A DNA stretch of 64,000 bases from the NCBI GenBank assembly GCA_002049455.2, contig KV918944.1:62001-126000 (forward strand), written 5' to 3'. The notes beneath the pieces are model-generated. The model saw nothing but the letters and a program-made list of their open reading frames with translations. It had not been told where the DNA came from and searched no databases. Shown one piece after another: positions 9,716-21,206 of the stretch (positions within the stretch are counted from its first letter, which is position 1; every line of letters starts with the position of its first letter). This DNA comes from Porphyra umbilicalis. Taxonomy: Eukaryota; Rhodophyta; Bangiophyceae; Bangiales; Bangiaceae. The position numbers and the translations under genes are program-made.

Positions 9716-12700
9716 TTACCGGCGGTGGAGCTTGGACCGCACCGTCGTTAGCGCCCGCGCCCACGCCCCAGTGCCACTGCTCCCACCCGTCGCCGCTCGC
9801 GGGAGCCCGCCCTGCAGCGGGCGGAGGAGGCCCCGGGAGCTACCAGGGCCGTCCCGACGCAGCGGCTGCTGCAGCGGGCCCGTTGCAGATGGCACGTCGT
9901 ACGACGGGGACCGGAAGACTGGCAAGACACTGCCGACGGAGACGGAAGACAGTGGCGGCGCCAGCAGGGGCGACGGCGGCGGTGGCAACGGGGGCGGCGG
10001 CGGCGGCGGCCCCGTCGAGTGGCCAACAACGTCGGCAGGCGCCATTGTCGGCGACACGTGGCCGTCAATGGGGTCGTACGCCCGCAGACGCACCGGCCGC
10101 CGCACACACTCCCCCCCGGCGACGCTGATGCGGCGGCCCAAGAGGGACACGGCGGGCACGTCGACGGGCAACACGGCCGCCGTCGACCGGTCGGCGGCGG
10201 CCATGGCCACCGAGATGTCACTGGTACTCACCGACGCCCCAGCGGCCGCCGCGTACGCCGACAGCCGGTCGTGGTCCATGGACGCGCTCATGTCGAGTGC
10301 CGCCGACAATGGCGCCAGCGAGGACGACGAGGAGGTGTGGCCAAGCGGCAGCCGCCGCGGGCGCGCGCCCCTCGACCGCACCTGCTCCTCGGCATCTCGG
10401 TGCATCGACGCCCACGGGCGGAAGGGCAGCATCCCGCTGCTGTGGTGGGTGGCCAGGGACCGCCCCCGGGAGCGGCGGGCGGGCAGCGCGGCGGCTGCCC
10501 GAAGGGCGGCCGCCGACGACGCCGACGTCTTCGGGGTCACCACCGACGAGACGCTCGACGGGGCGCGCGCACGTTTGGCGCCCGCCCCGCGGTCGGCCGC
10601 TGGCGGCTCGTCACCACCGCCGCCGGCGGTGCTCTCGCCCAGCGGCAGCCGTCGCGTACGCCAACGGTGCAAGGACAGCGGACGGCGGCGGGCGGTGCGC
10701 GTCGACGGCCCAGCGGTGACCGCCTGCGGGGAGAGCAACGACGGGCTTTCCTGCTCCAGCAGCGCCCCGCTGTCGCCCGCCGACGACCCCGAAGGGGTGC
10801 CAAACAGGGCCCCCACCGGCAGCGGCGACGGCGGGCGGAGTGCCGGCACCGTCGGCGGGGATGGGGGCACGACCGGCGCGGGCATGCGGCGGTCTGCAAG
10901 CTCCCGCGCACCCCGTTGGCGCGTCGACGTCGGCCGCCGCCGGCGCACGCGCAGCGGGGACGACGCCGCCGACGCCGCCGACGGCGAGGGCGACGGCGAC
11001 AGTGAGGGCGACGGCGACGCCCCCGGCGGCGGCGTCGTGTCGCCCGACGAGACGGAGCGGCGGCGCGACGGCAAGCTCAGCGGCGACGGCAGCGACGTGA
11101 CGGGCGTCGGCGACGGGCACACGGCGGCGGGGGACGACGGGGAGCGTGCCGGCCCCGCGACCGGGCTGACGCCCCCGTCGCCCACCCAGCTCCGCGGGCG
11201 CCGCTGCGGGGACGCCCCCCGGCTGGACGCCGCCGACCCCCCGTCGGCGCCGTCGGCGCGCTCGACGCGCCACTTGCGGCGGCGCACGCGCGCGCGGTCG
11301 CCAACCGCCGACGGCGGCCCGCCGGCCGCGCCCGCCCCCGAGGAGCGGGGAGTGGAATCCCCCCCCCAAAAAAAGCCCGCCGACCCGAGGCTGTCCCCGA
11401 CCCCCGCCTCGGGCGACGGGGGCGCGGCGGGAAAGCCGTCGCCCACCGGCAGCGGGGACACGGCCGGGGAGGGCCCCTCGGGGGGCGTCAACGACTCCAT
11501 CCGCACGTGCGCCGACGGGGGCACGGGGCGGGCCGCCCCGCCGCCGCCGCCGCCACCGCCGCCGCCGCCGCGGTGCCACCGCAAGTGCCGCGCAAACGGC
11601 ACCGACGGGAGGGAGGGGAAGAGGCCCACCGCGGGGGGGGGGGTCGGCACACCCGCCGCTGACGATGACGACGACGATGCAGCGGCGGCGGCGGCGGTGG
11701 CGGTGGTGGCAGCGGAAGCGGCCGGCGGCGCCACGGCAATGGCGACGGGCTCGACCGGCCGCGCCGCCACCGGCCGCACGGCGATTGGGCGGAGGACGCC
11801 CGGCGGCGGCGGGTAGAAGGGCTTGCCGCCGGGCGCGCCGCCGGGGGGGGGGGGGGGGCGGAACCGCCGGATCCCAAACGACGGGTCGACGCCCCCACCG
11901 CGGCCCGCGGGGGGCGACAGCGGCGACGGCAGCGGCAGCGGCGACCGCGACGGCACCGAAGCGCAGGTGGCGTGTGGGGAAGCCGCCCAGCCGCCGCCGT
12001 CGGCCGTGGGGGTGCTAACCCCCCCCCCCACCACCCCCCCCGTCGGCGCGTCGGGCCGCCCCAGAGAACCCGGCCGGCAGCCGCCGTCCCGGTCGGCGGG
12101 TCCGTCCCCCCCCCCCCCCCAAGCGCCGCCGCCGTCAACACAAACGGCGGGAGCGTTAGGACCATCTCCCCCTCCTCCTCCCCCACCACCGACGAGGCGA
12201 CCGACGAGGAGTTGAGCGTCGCGAGCGACGCTGACGAGGGCGACGTCCCGACGCCCCCGCCGACCGCCGGTGCCAGCGGCGGCGGCGGCGGCGGCAGCAG
12301 TGGCGCGACGGGCGGTTCGGCGGGCGACCGCGGGCGCGGGCGCATGCCGCTGTTGGAGAAGCGCCGCACCAACGACGAGGTGGCCGCCGGCGGCCGCCGC
12401 ACGCACACCCGATCCGTCGAGGGGGGGGGGCGCCCGGCGGGCGTCGCCAACAGCGCCGACGCCGAGTGCGTGCGCCGGTGCGTCGGGCGGCGGAGGGGGG
12501 CGGCGCCGACCGCCGCTGCGGCCGCGGCGGCGGCGGCGGGGGGGGGGGGTGGAGGGGAGGGGGGGCTTGGTGTGGGCGACCGGCGAGCAGCGGGAGCGGC
12601 GCAAAGCGGTCGGCGTGCGCCGACGGTTGCGTCGGCTGGGCGGGGGGGGGCGGTGGGGGGGTGGGGGCGCCTCTGGCGTCGACTTTGGGCTCGCCTCAGC

Positions 12701-13324
12701 GGCCGGCGGCGGCGGCGGCGGCGGGGGCGGCGACGGCGGCGGCGGCGGCGACGGCGTCGGCCGGTCGGCCGACGCGCCGCTATCCGCCGCCGCCGCCGCC
12801 CCTGCCGCCGCCGCCGCCGCCCACTGCGCCGGCAGCGGGGGCGGCTTGAAGAGCGGCGTCGAAGTCGTCCGCAGCCCCGCCACGTGCGGCAGCCGCAAGA
12901 AGGATGGCTCCTTGGGGCGCCGCCGGAACGGGCGCAGCGCCGGGTAGCGGCGGAGCGGGGAGAAGCGGGCGGCGGGGCCCGCCGCGGGCGGCGCCGGCGG
13001 CGACGCCCCGGCGGCGCGCGTGTCGGCCGCGTCCCCATCCGAAGACGGGGGCGGCGGCGTCGTTGCCGCCGCGTCAATGACGGTGGCGGCCGTGTCCCAC
13101 GGCGCCGCCTCGACGGGCGGCAGCGGCGACCGCGGCGGCCGAGCGGCCGACGGTGCCGCCCGGGCGGCGGCGGCGGGGCTCCTCATGGGCGCCCCGCGGG
13201 CGCCCGCGCCGTCGTCGACGGGCGGCCGCGTCGCGTCGTCGGCGTCGTCGTCGTCGGCCCCATCTCTGGCGGCGGCGACGAGGGGCCGAAAATCCGCCAC
13301 CGTCGTTGCCCACCCGCGCTCCAT
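9716..13324 (-). CDS. Ser/Pro/Ala-rich intrinsically disordered protein of unknown function
   Basis: A frame of 1202 codons starts at the ATG at 13322-13324 (MERGWATTVADF); the frame stays open to 13699, so the start is a guess. There is no known domain. The C-terminal third (about 9716-10900) looks most like true coding sequence: Ser clusters, basic patches such as KRARAPSS and RRRKWRVER, and non-repetitive stretches such as CVRRPVRLRAYDPIDGHV. The middle (11500-13100) is crossed by C/G runs of up to about 15 bases. Between about 12130 and 12430 another minus frame is richer in Ser/Thr and acidic residues (RRFSNSGM, EEEGEMVL), so the real reading may change frame at these runs, either by sequence error or by splicing. 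Basic and Ser-rich makeup suggests a nuclear or RNA-linked role, which is only a guess. Confidence 0.4.
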   Translation of the reverse strand: MERGWATTVADFRPLVAAARDGADDDDADDATRPPVDDGAGARGAPMRSPAAAARAAPSAARPPRSPLPPVEAAPWDTAATVIDAAATTPPPPSSDGDAADTRAAGASPPAPPAAGPAARFSPLRRYPALRPFRRRPKEPSFLRLPHVAGLRTTSTPLFKPPPLPAQWAAAAAAGAAAAADSGASADRPTPSPPPPPSPPPPPPPPPAAEASPKSTPEAPPPPHRPPPPSRRNRRRTPTALRRSRCSPVAHTKPPLPSTPPPRRRRRGRSGGRRRPPPPPDAPAHALGVGAVGDARRAPPPLDGSGVRAAAAGGHLVVGAALLQQRHAPAPAVARRTARRATAAAAAAAAGTGGRRGRRDVALVSVARDAQLLVGRLVGGGGGGGGDGPNAPAVCVDGGGAWGGGGDGPADRDGGCRPGSLGRPDAPTGGVVGGGVSTPTADGGGWAASPHATCASVPSRSPLPLPSPLSPPAGRGGGVDPSFGIRRFRPPPPPGGAPGGKPFYPPPPGVLRPIAVRPVAARPVEPVAIAVAPPAASAATTATAAAAAASSSSSSAAGVPTPPPAVGLFPSLPSVPFARHLRWHRGGGGGGGGGGGAARPVPPSAHVRMESLTPPEGPSPAVSPLPVGDGFPAAPPSPEAGVGDSLGSAGFFWGGDSTPRSSGAGAAGGPPSAVGDRARVRRRKWRVERADGADGGSAASSRGASPQRRPRSWVGDGGVSPVAGPARSPSSPAAVCPSPTPVTSLPSPLSLPSRRRSVSSGDTTPPPGASPSPSLSPSPSPSAASAASSPLRVRRRRPTSTRQRGARELADRRMPAPVVPPSPPTVPALRPPSPLPVGALFGTPSGSSAGDSGALLEQESPSLLSPQAVTAGPSTRTARRRPLSLHRWRTRRLPLGESTAGGGGDEPPAADRGAGAKRARAPSSVSSVVTPKTSASSAAALRAAAALPARRSRGRSLATHHSSGMLPFRPWASMHRDAEEQVRSRGARPRRLPLGHTSSSSSLAPLSAALDMSASMDHDRLSAYAAAAGASVSTSDISVAMAAADRSTAAVLPVDVPAVSLLGRRISVAGGECVRRPVRLRAYDPIDGHVSPTMAPADVVGHSTGPPPPPPPLPPPPSPLLAPPLSSVSVGSVLPVFRSPSYDVPSATGPLQQPLRRDGPGSSRGLLRPLQGGLPRAATGGSSGTGAWARALTTVRSKLHRR

Positions 13325-15480
13325 AGACGTGGCGATGGGGCGGAGGGGGGGGGAGGGTCTGGGGGGGCGCCGTCGGCACCCGCTGGGGGAGTCCGCATCG
13401 TTTACCGCGCGGCCGGACGCCCGCGGGCGCGAGACGCCGCCACGAGCAGCGCGTTTCAGGGGGCGCGCACCCGCGCGGGGCCGTGTCCCGCGCGTGACGT
13501 GCAGCGCCGCGGGGGCGGGTGCGGGACAACCGGCGGCGGCGGGGTGGCACCCGACGCGCCCGACGCGCCCGCCGCGGACGAGGCGGCGCCACGACCCGGC
13601 CGGCGGACGGACGCCCGACGTCACGCGCCCCTCACCTCGCGTACGTAGGGGGAAACAGCCGCGGTGCTTGCGCTCCCGCAGGCGCCAGCGCACACACACG
13701 CCTCGTTTGGTGTCGTCCAGCCTAGAACCCCGTGCGGCCGATTGGGCGCGCGCGCCCCCCCCCCCTGTCGATCAGACCGTCAGCGTGCGCTGGGCCCCAC
13801 AGCGGCGCGCGCGGGGAGGTGCCCCTGTGCCCCTTCCGGGCACCTCTCTGGCCGGTGTCCCAGAAGAGATGCATTTTCTAGCCCGCCACCAGCCTCCACC
13901 CGGTCCGTGTCGTTGGCGTGCCAGTCCATCACCCCCGGTGGCCCGCCGGGCCCGTCCCAGTGCTAGGCGGCTCGGGCGGTGGTTGTCTGCCCCCATTTTA
14001 TGCTGTTGCTGACCGGGGGGCGGCGTCCTGGCGGTGACGGCGGCGGCGACGTGTGTCAAGCCAATCGGGAGCCACCGCGGATACTGGCGCGTCGGCGTCG
14101 CCTCGGGCGGGGGCGCGGGTCACCCGGCCTGCGCCTCCACCGGCCGGCCGCTGGGTGGCGGGCGCGGCGGGACAGCCCGGCTGTGACGCGTGTTCCGGGA
14201 TTGGTGACCCGCGTCTGACTCGCGCGCGCGGCGGTGCGAGCATCGCCCGTCCGTCGCCCGCGGGCGTCCCGACCGACGGGTTCGCTCGGCCAGCGCTCAG
14301 CGAAAAGGACGGGGAGTCAGTCACGCGCGAAAAGCCCGTGGCGGACGACGTGAGGAGGACCGGGGGGCCGGGAGAGCCAAACCGCGCGGCCTGGCGTCGC
14401 GTGTGCAAACCGCTTGACGACGCCGATCCTGCCGATAATCCGGCGGGGCGCCTCCCGACCGGTCCAGTCGCTGGCTGGGGCTGGTCTGACGGGGGGGCCC
14501 CCCACGAGGTTTGCACACCTGACCTTGAAGCTGCTTGCACGAGCACGACGTCGGACCGACGGTGCGAGCTGCGCCTACGTGATTGACGTTGGCCCGCCGG
14601 CGCCCGCGCCGACCAACGAATTGCAGTGATGCGGCCGGCGCAGGCGGCGCGCTGGCGCCTGCCAAGGGTCGGGCCCGCCCCACGCCCCCGCACTCTCCGC
14701 CCAGACAAGCGCGGCGATGGGGACCCCAGCAGTGCATCCGCAGGTGACGTGGCTCTTTGCACGACCGCAGGTGTCAACTGTCGCACCTTATCGATGCCTG
14801 GTGGTGCGGAAGGTACGGTACGGCTTGACCGCACCGCCCCTCGTCGGTTGCGTCACTCCGTCGAGCGCGGCACCCTGGCGTCCTCCCAGCGCGCAGCGGC
14901 GGGAAACGTCACGAGGGTGCACGAGGTGGGGGGGTCACCAGAGCGGGCTCACGCAACGCCGCACTGGCTGTGGCGGCCGCGCGATGAGGCGATCAACGTG
15001 ACGGCGCTGGTGAGCGTTTATGCAGGGCAGAAGAACAAGTGCGTGGCAGCTGGACCGTAGTTTGCCGCCAATGCAGGCCGCGGGACTTGCTGTCAGAGTC
15101 AGTCGCGCATCTCGATGAGGTACGCATGAGGACACCACGTCCCACGGCCTGCTGGCAAGAGCAATGGGCGGGGTCAGGACGCTGTCGTGCATGCCCTGGC
15201 CGAGCCGACATCATGCCATGGGATGAAAACACGGGCTTCCCTCGTCCTGTTGTGCGGGTAAAGTACTCTATCTGGCGTGTCTGGGTTAGGTGCGCCCAGT
15301 GGCTTTGGTGTTCGACACTGATGCCAGCTCTGAGGCAAGGGGAGCGGGAAAAAAAAAGACCAAAGAAGACAACAGTATGCTGCATATCGTGCGACACCAG
15401 CTGTGCACGGCTTGGTAGCACACGCCGCCCCTTAGCGAATGAGCTGCCTGACGAAAATGACGGCGATGGCCAACATTGTT
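13325..15480. other. GC-rich stretch without assignable gene
   Basis: Several overlapping frames of 60-280 codons exist on both strands, which is expected at this GC content. None shows a domain, a compositional change or a believable start context. It may hold the promoter and 5' leader of the disordered-protein frame. Confidence 0.4.
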
Positions 15481-15481
15481 A

Positions 15482-16226
15482 GAGCATTGCCAACAACTCA
15501 GGCTATCGCTATCGGCTATTCCATTCTAGAACCAAGTCCGCGTCCTTAGACAGCCACATGTACGTCAGCGGTTGGCTGCTGTGCTGTCATGAGCCTAAGT
15601 ACCTGCAGGTTTCCTTACACCAGGCCTTGTCTGGGCCCGATCAAGACGATATTTTCTGCCAGGACTTGATTCACTGCAGCGGCAGATGACAACTGTGGTG
15701 AGCAGCCGTATCAACCATAACGAAGGCGCAGAGAACGCTCGTCGGCAGACGGACAAAGAAACAGGTCAAAATGTGCAGCGCTTGATGACGACCACGCCTA
15801 GAAGGACGTCACTGTATCCTAGGACCATTGCCATGCACGACAGCTCTTGCGGACGTTCCCACCACCTCTGCCCAGAAGAAACTGGCAGTCAATCTTGCAG
15901 ACGTGGCGCACACGTTGCAGCCACGTGCTACTATTTGCTGTGAAACGGGTCGTTGATCCATCACATGGGCCAATCAGAGGCCCCCGTGAGATAGCCTCGG
16001 CTATCCTAAAAGCTATTCCGACTCGAAATAGAAAAGCGATAGCCGCACAGCTATTCTTGGTCAGCGGAAGCCAGAATCAAGTAGGTAGTTCGATTTCCAT
16101 GGCCCGAACAAAAAATGGGCTTTTTCGTCTAAAAAGTGGTGTTACATCGGACTTCAGGTGCTTAATGGGACACGTTGTGCAACGTGGCTTGAATATGGGG
16201 ACAGCATCTCATTGTTGAAAATGCTC
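15482..16226. mobile_element. Non-autonomous inverted-repeat element, PIF/Harbinger-like
   Basis: The left end reads GAGCATTGCCAACAA and the right end, complemented, GAGCATTTTCAACAA, flanked by TTA (15479-15481) and TAA (16227-16229). A 3-bp TWA target and a GAGCAT... terminus are typical of Harbinger-type MITEs in plants. Imperfect inner inverted repeats (GGCTATCGCTATC near 15501 against AGCGATAGCC near 16033) strengthen the case. No transposase is encoded in the 745 bp. The family is inferred. Confidence 0.6.
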
Positions 16227-16228
16227 TA

Positions 16229-16910
16229 AGAGCATTGTTTTACGGACACTATGGTGCGTGTCCCAAAAATGAGGCATGCGCGTTCTCTGAAGGACTGACA
16301 CATCACTGCACGGGGGCAGGCGGCGTGGGGTACGAGAAAATTCTCGACTGGCCTCCATGGAAAGAGCCTCTCCCGACGCGTGCTTGGCTGACAACTCCTT
16401 AATACCCGCCTGTGGGCCCTGTTCTGTGGACCTCTCAGATAGCCCCGATCTTGGAGCCAGTCTTTTTCAGGTTGCTGGGGTTAAAGGTTTGCAACGCCAA
16501 AGCTCATGTGCTAACTGGAGCTTCGATGAGGGGTGTCCCAAATCCTGTTTTCCTCACAGGGGGCTACATGGGGGTCTTTTTCACGATTTTATTGGTAAGG
16601 TGGTGCCCTTTTCTTCGTGCAGAAATTGTCAGCACATGCCTGCTCTAGTATCTGTGCATTTGATTGGGCTGCGCGATTGTCACCTGTCGAAGTTACAAGG
16701 AATGACACTTTCCCCCATGACACGTCAGGATGTGCCGCCTCTGCTAACACTGTCAGGGGCTGTTCTGGAAGCACAGTGGGACCGAGTGGGTCACATTACA
16801 TTATCGGACCGTTGCAGAAGGCCAGTGGGCCGAGAAAAAAAGAAAAAACCGCGATGTCTCATTTTTGGGACACGCACCATACTGTCGACATGGCAATAAC
16901 CGTCATCGTG
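16229..16910. mobile_element. Eroded second inverted-repeat element
   Basis: It directly abuts the previous element. 16247-16275 (TATGGTGCGTGTCCCAAAAA, then TGAGGCAT) is repeated in inverse near 16855-16890. The extreme left end again begins GAGCATTG after TAA, but the right end is degraded. It carries no protein. Confidence 0.45.
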
Positions 16911-19900
16911 GACCGCCACGAGGTGCCGCCCCACCGACATTGGGCGCCCGTGGGCGTCCCGCCGCCCACAGGCGGCAGGCTGTTGCCACACTCACCGCCG
17001 CACCCGCTGCCACGCCCACCGACGCGGCCGCATCACACCGTCCCCGCCGCTAGGCCCGGTGCGGCAGGCGTCGCCGAGCTCTCACCCCCCCAGGAAGAGA
17101 CCGCCAACAGGGGGGGGGCGCGGGGCCAGAAGGGGGGACTTTCCTGTCGTCCAGGTCGGCTGCCGCCACCGGCACCGCCGGGGTGATCATGGCGACACCA
17201 GTCGGCGAAGAGGGGGGGGGGTCTTGCTTGCCACGCCGTGGGGTTTGCGGCCTGGCCACACGGCAGAGACCAGGAGAGAGGGGAAGGCGGTCCTAGAGGA
17301 GTCACCGTCGACAGCAACGTAGAAAGAGAGCGGGGAGGCAAGGGGGTGGGGGAGTGAGGGGGGCCCGTGGGGCAGCCAAGACCAAACTAGCCACACGCGC
17401 TCCCAGAAGAGTAGGGGTTACGAGGGACAGCGAGCGTCGGGCGATGCCCCCCGTCGTGGGCAAGCTGCCAGCCGGGGCGCCGAGGGTGACAGCGGCGGCA
17501 CGACAGGCTGGGGGGTGCTTTCCCCTTGGCGATCCGGTGTTGTGCAAGTCCGCGGGGCGGCAGAGACCATCCTTGGGCCGAACGAGCAGCTGAAGACGTC
17601 GGGGCAGTGGCGCAGCACCCCACACTCGGTCCCGGCACGCTTGAGCAGCGGCACCCCCTCCGTCATGACCGTTGCCCTCGCGTCCCCAACGGCCTGGCCG
17701 ACCGTTTGGCACCCGCCCCACAGCGTCTGTTGGTGCATGGCCCCCCTCTTCACGGCCTTGACAGCGCCCCACCCGTCGAGGGTGTGGCCAACCACGGGGG
17801 CGTCGGGCTCCCCCTCGGCCGGCGCCGCCGGCGCGCCGCCGACATGGACGCGCCACACCAACGCCCCCCCCCCCCAGACGGCCCCGCCACCACCGACGCG
17901 GGCGCCTCCTTCAACGCGCGGGCGTCACTGTGGGGCGGCACCCCCACCCCGACTGCCGCGCGCTGCGGCGTGCCCGGCCGCTGGTGCAGCGCGTCGATTG
18001 GGTCGACGCGCCCGACAATTGAGGCAGTCCCCCTCGCCTTGCGCACCCGCCATACCGTCGAGTACGCGAAGGTGACGGTGCGGCCGCAACGCTAGCGGCA
18101 GGCGCACGGGTGCGTCGAGCGGCGGCGGCGGAGCAACCGCCGTCGCCACACCGCTGGGCGCCCCCTGCGGCGGGGCGGTCCACGCTCCCCCCCCGCGCCG
18201 CCCTCCGCCCGCCCCGCCGCCGTCGCCTCGCCGCCACGCGCAGCGCGCGCGTCTGCCGCAGTGGCCCCGCGCCACGGCGCCGACGGCGGCGGCGGCGGCA
18301 GCGTCCGCCACCCGCCGGGCCGCTGCCGGCAGCCGGCCGACCCGACGAGGCGCGCTGGCCGCGGCAGCCGCCACCGACGGCCATGTGGGCTGTGGGGTGG
18401 CCACACCGCCGCGGCTGCTCCAGGCACGGGCACCAGCCGCTTCCCCGCCATGGGCACCAGCACCGCTGCCGACCCGCGGCAGGCGACTCTGCACACACAC
18501 ACTTCCTTCTCCATCGCCTCCCTGCGAGAACAGATGTAGGATAAACCGGGATCAACGGCACGGACACAGACCCGCTGGGCCGCGAACGGATCCGGGATAA
18601 AACCCGGATCCATTGCACTTCGATTGGCTCATTAAAGAGGGCGCAAGCGCAACGAACAGCCTCGGCAAGTATGCAAAGAGACAACCCACTGAGAGAGGCC
18701 GCATATTGAATAAGACAAGTACTGTCATGGTCTGCCACAACACGGCACAGGCCCACCAGATGACACACGCCTTCTCCGTCTTCTTCCTCACTGAATACAA
18801 AGCTTGGCAGTGGCCGCCGTCCCCACAGCAGCCACTGCCGTCACTAAAAAGCAGCGGGGCAGCCGCGCCATCGCGCGCAAACAGCCGGCAACAACACCAC
18901 TGCCGCGTACTCGCGGCGTAGGTGCCGACTGCGCATACGCAGGGCGCACCAACGGGTCGACAGCGGGCGGAGTCGACGCGCCACCCCTCCCGTTTCCACG
19001 TGATACCACCCGCGTGGCAATCCAGAAAAGCCCCTTACTCCCTACATCGGCGCGGCGACGAGCAGCAGCGCCGACCGCGACGCCGCTCCCCGAGCGACCC
19101 GCCGTTGTCGACGCACGCTTGCGCCTGCGACGGTGGCGGCCCGCCGCTGCTGTCCATCCCCGCTCCCCCCCCCCCCCGCCGACGAAACTGAGCGGCGGGG
19201 TGACGACGACCCCAAACTTGACTGCGTACAGCAACCCCCCCGACGCCGTCCTCCCCGCCACTCGGTGCCCGTCGGGCGACACGTGCACCGCGTCGGCATA
19301 GCCGGCGGCGGTGGCGGCGCTGTGAACCCTAACTGGTGTTGGATCAATTAGGCAGTTTGAGAGATTGTGGGAGCCACAATACTTTTATGAACACCCCCTG
19401 AAGGGGCACTGAGCCCCGCTTTTCACCACAATTTTTGTGATAGCATGTTGCACCGCCCATTGACTGGCAAGCTTTACACTGCCAGGCGCTCCTCCATGTC
19501 AAGAAAAACAACCTTTGCTCACCCCGTTGGCGTCCCTCTCGGCGACGGGCTGGGGCACCCACTGTGCCAACCCCCCACCACCTCAACCGCCGACGTCGCC
19601 GCCACCGCCTTCGGACAAGAGGGGGTTGAGCCGCCGCAGAGCGCGCAGGGTGGTGGCGGGGTTGGGTCGGGGCAGCCGCCCAGTCCGCCGCCGACGGCGG
19701 CGCCACCGCCGGCCGAGAGGGGGGATGTCGACCGCCGCCGCCGCGCGTCGCCGGCGGTCGCCGCCCCCGGCGAGGCGGTCGTGGCCGGCGCTGATGCCAG
19801 CGCCGTCGGGTCACCGCCGCGAGTGGCGGTGGCGGCGGGGGTGGCCGCCGCCGTGCCCGCAGAGGCCGGAGCGACCGCCGCCCCCGCCGCTCCGTCCGCG

Positions 19901-20648
19901 GCGACGGCACTCTGATTGTTCCGCCGGTGCTCAGGCCGTCGCCGGCAGAGCGTCCTTCGCGACCGCCGCCGCTGGCGTCGGCCGCCGCCGCCGCCGACCG
20001 CCGCCAGCGTCGACAGCCGCCGCCGCCGCCGCCGCCACAGCTCCACCCCTGCCGCGGTGGTGGTGCGACCACCCGCGCCCACTGGCGACGCCGCAGCGGG
20101 GACGGTTGGTGCCGCGAGGAGGGGGTGGCGCAGCCACCGCTTGCCGCACCGACGGCGGGCGAACGCGCCACGACGGCAACACCAGGTGTTCGCGCCCACA
20201 CGCCATCCCGCACGCGCGGAGACGGCAGCAACGCCACGCTCGCCGAAGTGGCCATCGTTTCCATCAGTCGGCTTCGTCGCCTCGGCCGCGGCGGCGGCGG
20301 CCGCCGCCGCCACCGTGTCGCGCCCACACCTTGGCGAACGTCGGCGGTAGAAAGGCAGGGCCGAGCCCAACCCATCCCCTCTTCACAGTCTGACCGCCCC
20401 GGACAACCCTGACGGTGTAACATGTACCCTTGAGTCTCTGTCGTGCTACCGCAGACACGTTACACAAGCGCACCAAAGAATTTGAAAGAGCGTCGGCAAT
20501 CTTTGAATGTCTCCAGACAGGTGATGGCAGACGACAGGCGGTTTTAGCCATTCTGACTAGTACAGCCGAGTGCCTCGGCTGGACAATCGTGCTCACGGCC
20601 AGCCGACAGCCTTGCTGTGATCCGGGTCATCACAGCATTTCTTCCAAT
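16911..20648. other. GC-rich stretch, no assignable gene
   Basis: It contains C/G runs and Ala/Pro/Arg-coding low-complexity blocks (17.8-18.5 kb and 19.5-20.4 kb) on both strands, with a more balanced island at 18.55-18.8 kb. No recognised domain. Confidence 0.4.
18588..18611. repeat. Perfect hairpin, 9-bp arms, 6-nt loop
   Basis: GGATCCGGG (18588-18596) and CCCGGATCC (18603-18611) flank ATAAAA. It lies in an AT-richer island; function unknown. Confidence 0.8.
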
Positions 20649-20652
20649 CTAG

Positions 20653-20948
20653 TTGCTATCCTACCGCAAAATGGCATCAATTGATGCCCGGTGGTGCATC
20701 AAATGATGCACCCTCTCACACTGCCAGACAACGACGGCTCGACCCCCCTTTTTCTGGCGTCTGGAGCACCCCCCGTTCGTAACCGTAGCACAATGGCTCC
20801 GAATTCCCCCCAGAGTAACAAAGCATCTCTGAGTCCGTTTCTGTTGTCAAAAGGAGCGTGCGAGGCCGAGAAGTACGAAAAAGATGGTGCCATAAAGTGC
20901 ATCAAATGATGCCCAGGGCATCAAATGATGCACTCGGTAGAATAGACA
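20653..20948. mobile_element. piggyBac-like MITE "Z" (296 bp)
   Basis: The right terminus, complemented, is TGTCTATTCTACC and the left is a diverged TTGCTATCCTACC. CTAG stands on both sides (20649-20652 and 20949-20952). Next to both ends are GCATCAAATGATGC-type palindromes. Its right part (about 20790-20935, inverted) matches the 5' non-coding arm of the element at 37.1 kb, so it is an internally deleted relative of a coding piggyBac-like element. Confidence 0.75.
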
Positions 20949-20952
20949 CTAG

Positions 20953-21202
20953 TGTCTATTCCCCTGAGGGGATCATTTGATCCTCTGAGGATCATCTGAT
21001 CCTCATATGAGGCACCTCAAAAAAGAACCTTTCTGACGTCCGTTCTGTTTTTTTCCGACACAGGCGAACGCAGCGTGCCCGTCTTACCCGTCGGACTGTT
21101 CAAGGGCACCTGAGGGTACCAAAACGTGCACGGCAAGGAAGAAAGATTCCTTTTTTTCGCGTAAGTAGGATCAATTGATCCCCAAGATCAGGGGAATAGA
21201 CA
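20953..21202. mobile_element. piggyBac-like MITE "M1" (250 bp)
   Basis: Both ends read TGTCTATTCCCCTGA inward, flanked by CTAG at 20949-20952 and 21203-21206. Subterminal palindromes GGATCATTTGATCC and GATCAATTGATC lie near the ends. No coding capacity. The CCCCTGA variation after TGTCTATTC sets it apart from the neighbours with CTACC. Confidence 0.8.
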
Positions 21203-21206
21203 CTAG

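Noticed and set aside
9732..11816. 694-codon plus-strand frame opposite the disordered-protein frame
   Set aside because: It is Asp/Gly/Arg-rich and mirrors the Ser/Pro/Ala codons of the minus strand; the minus frame is longer and less repetitive at its 3' end. Not fully excluded.
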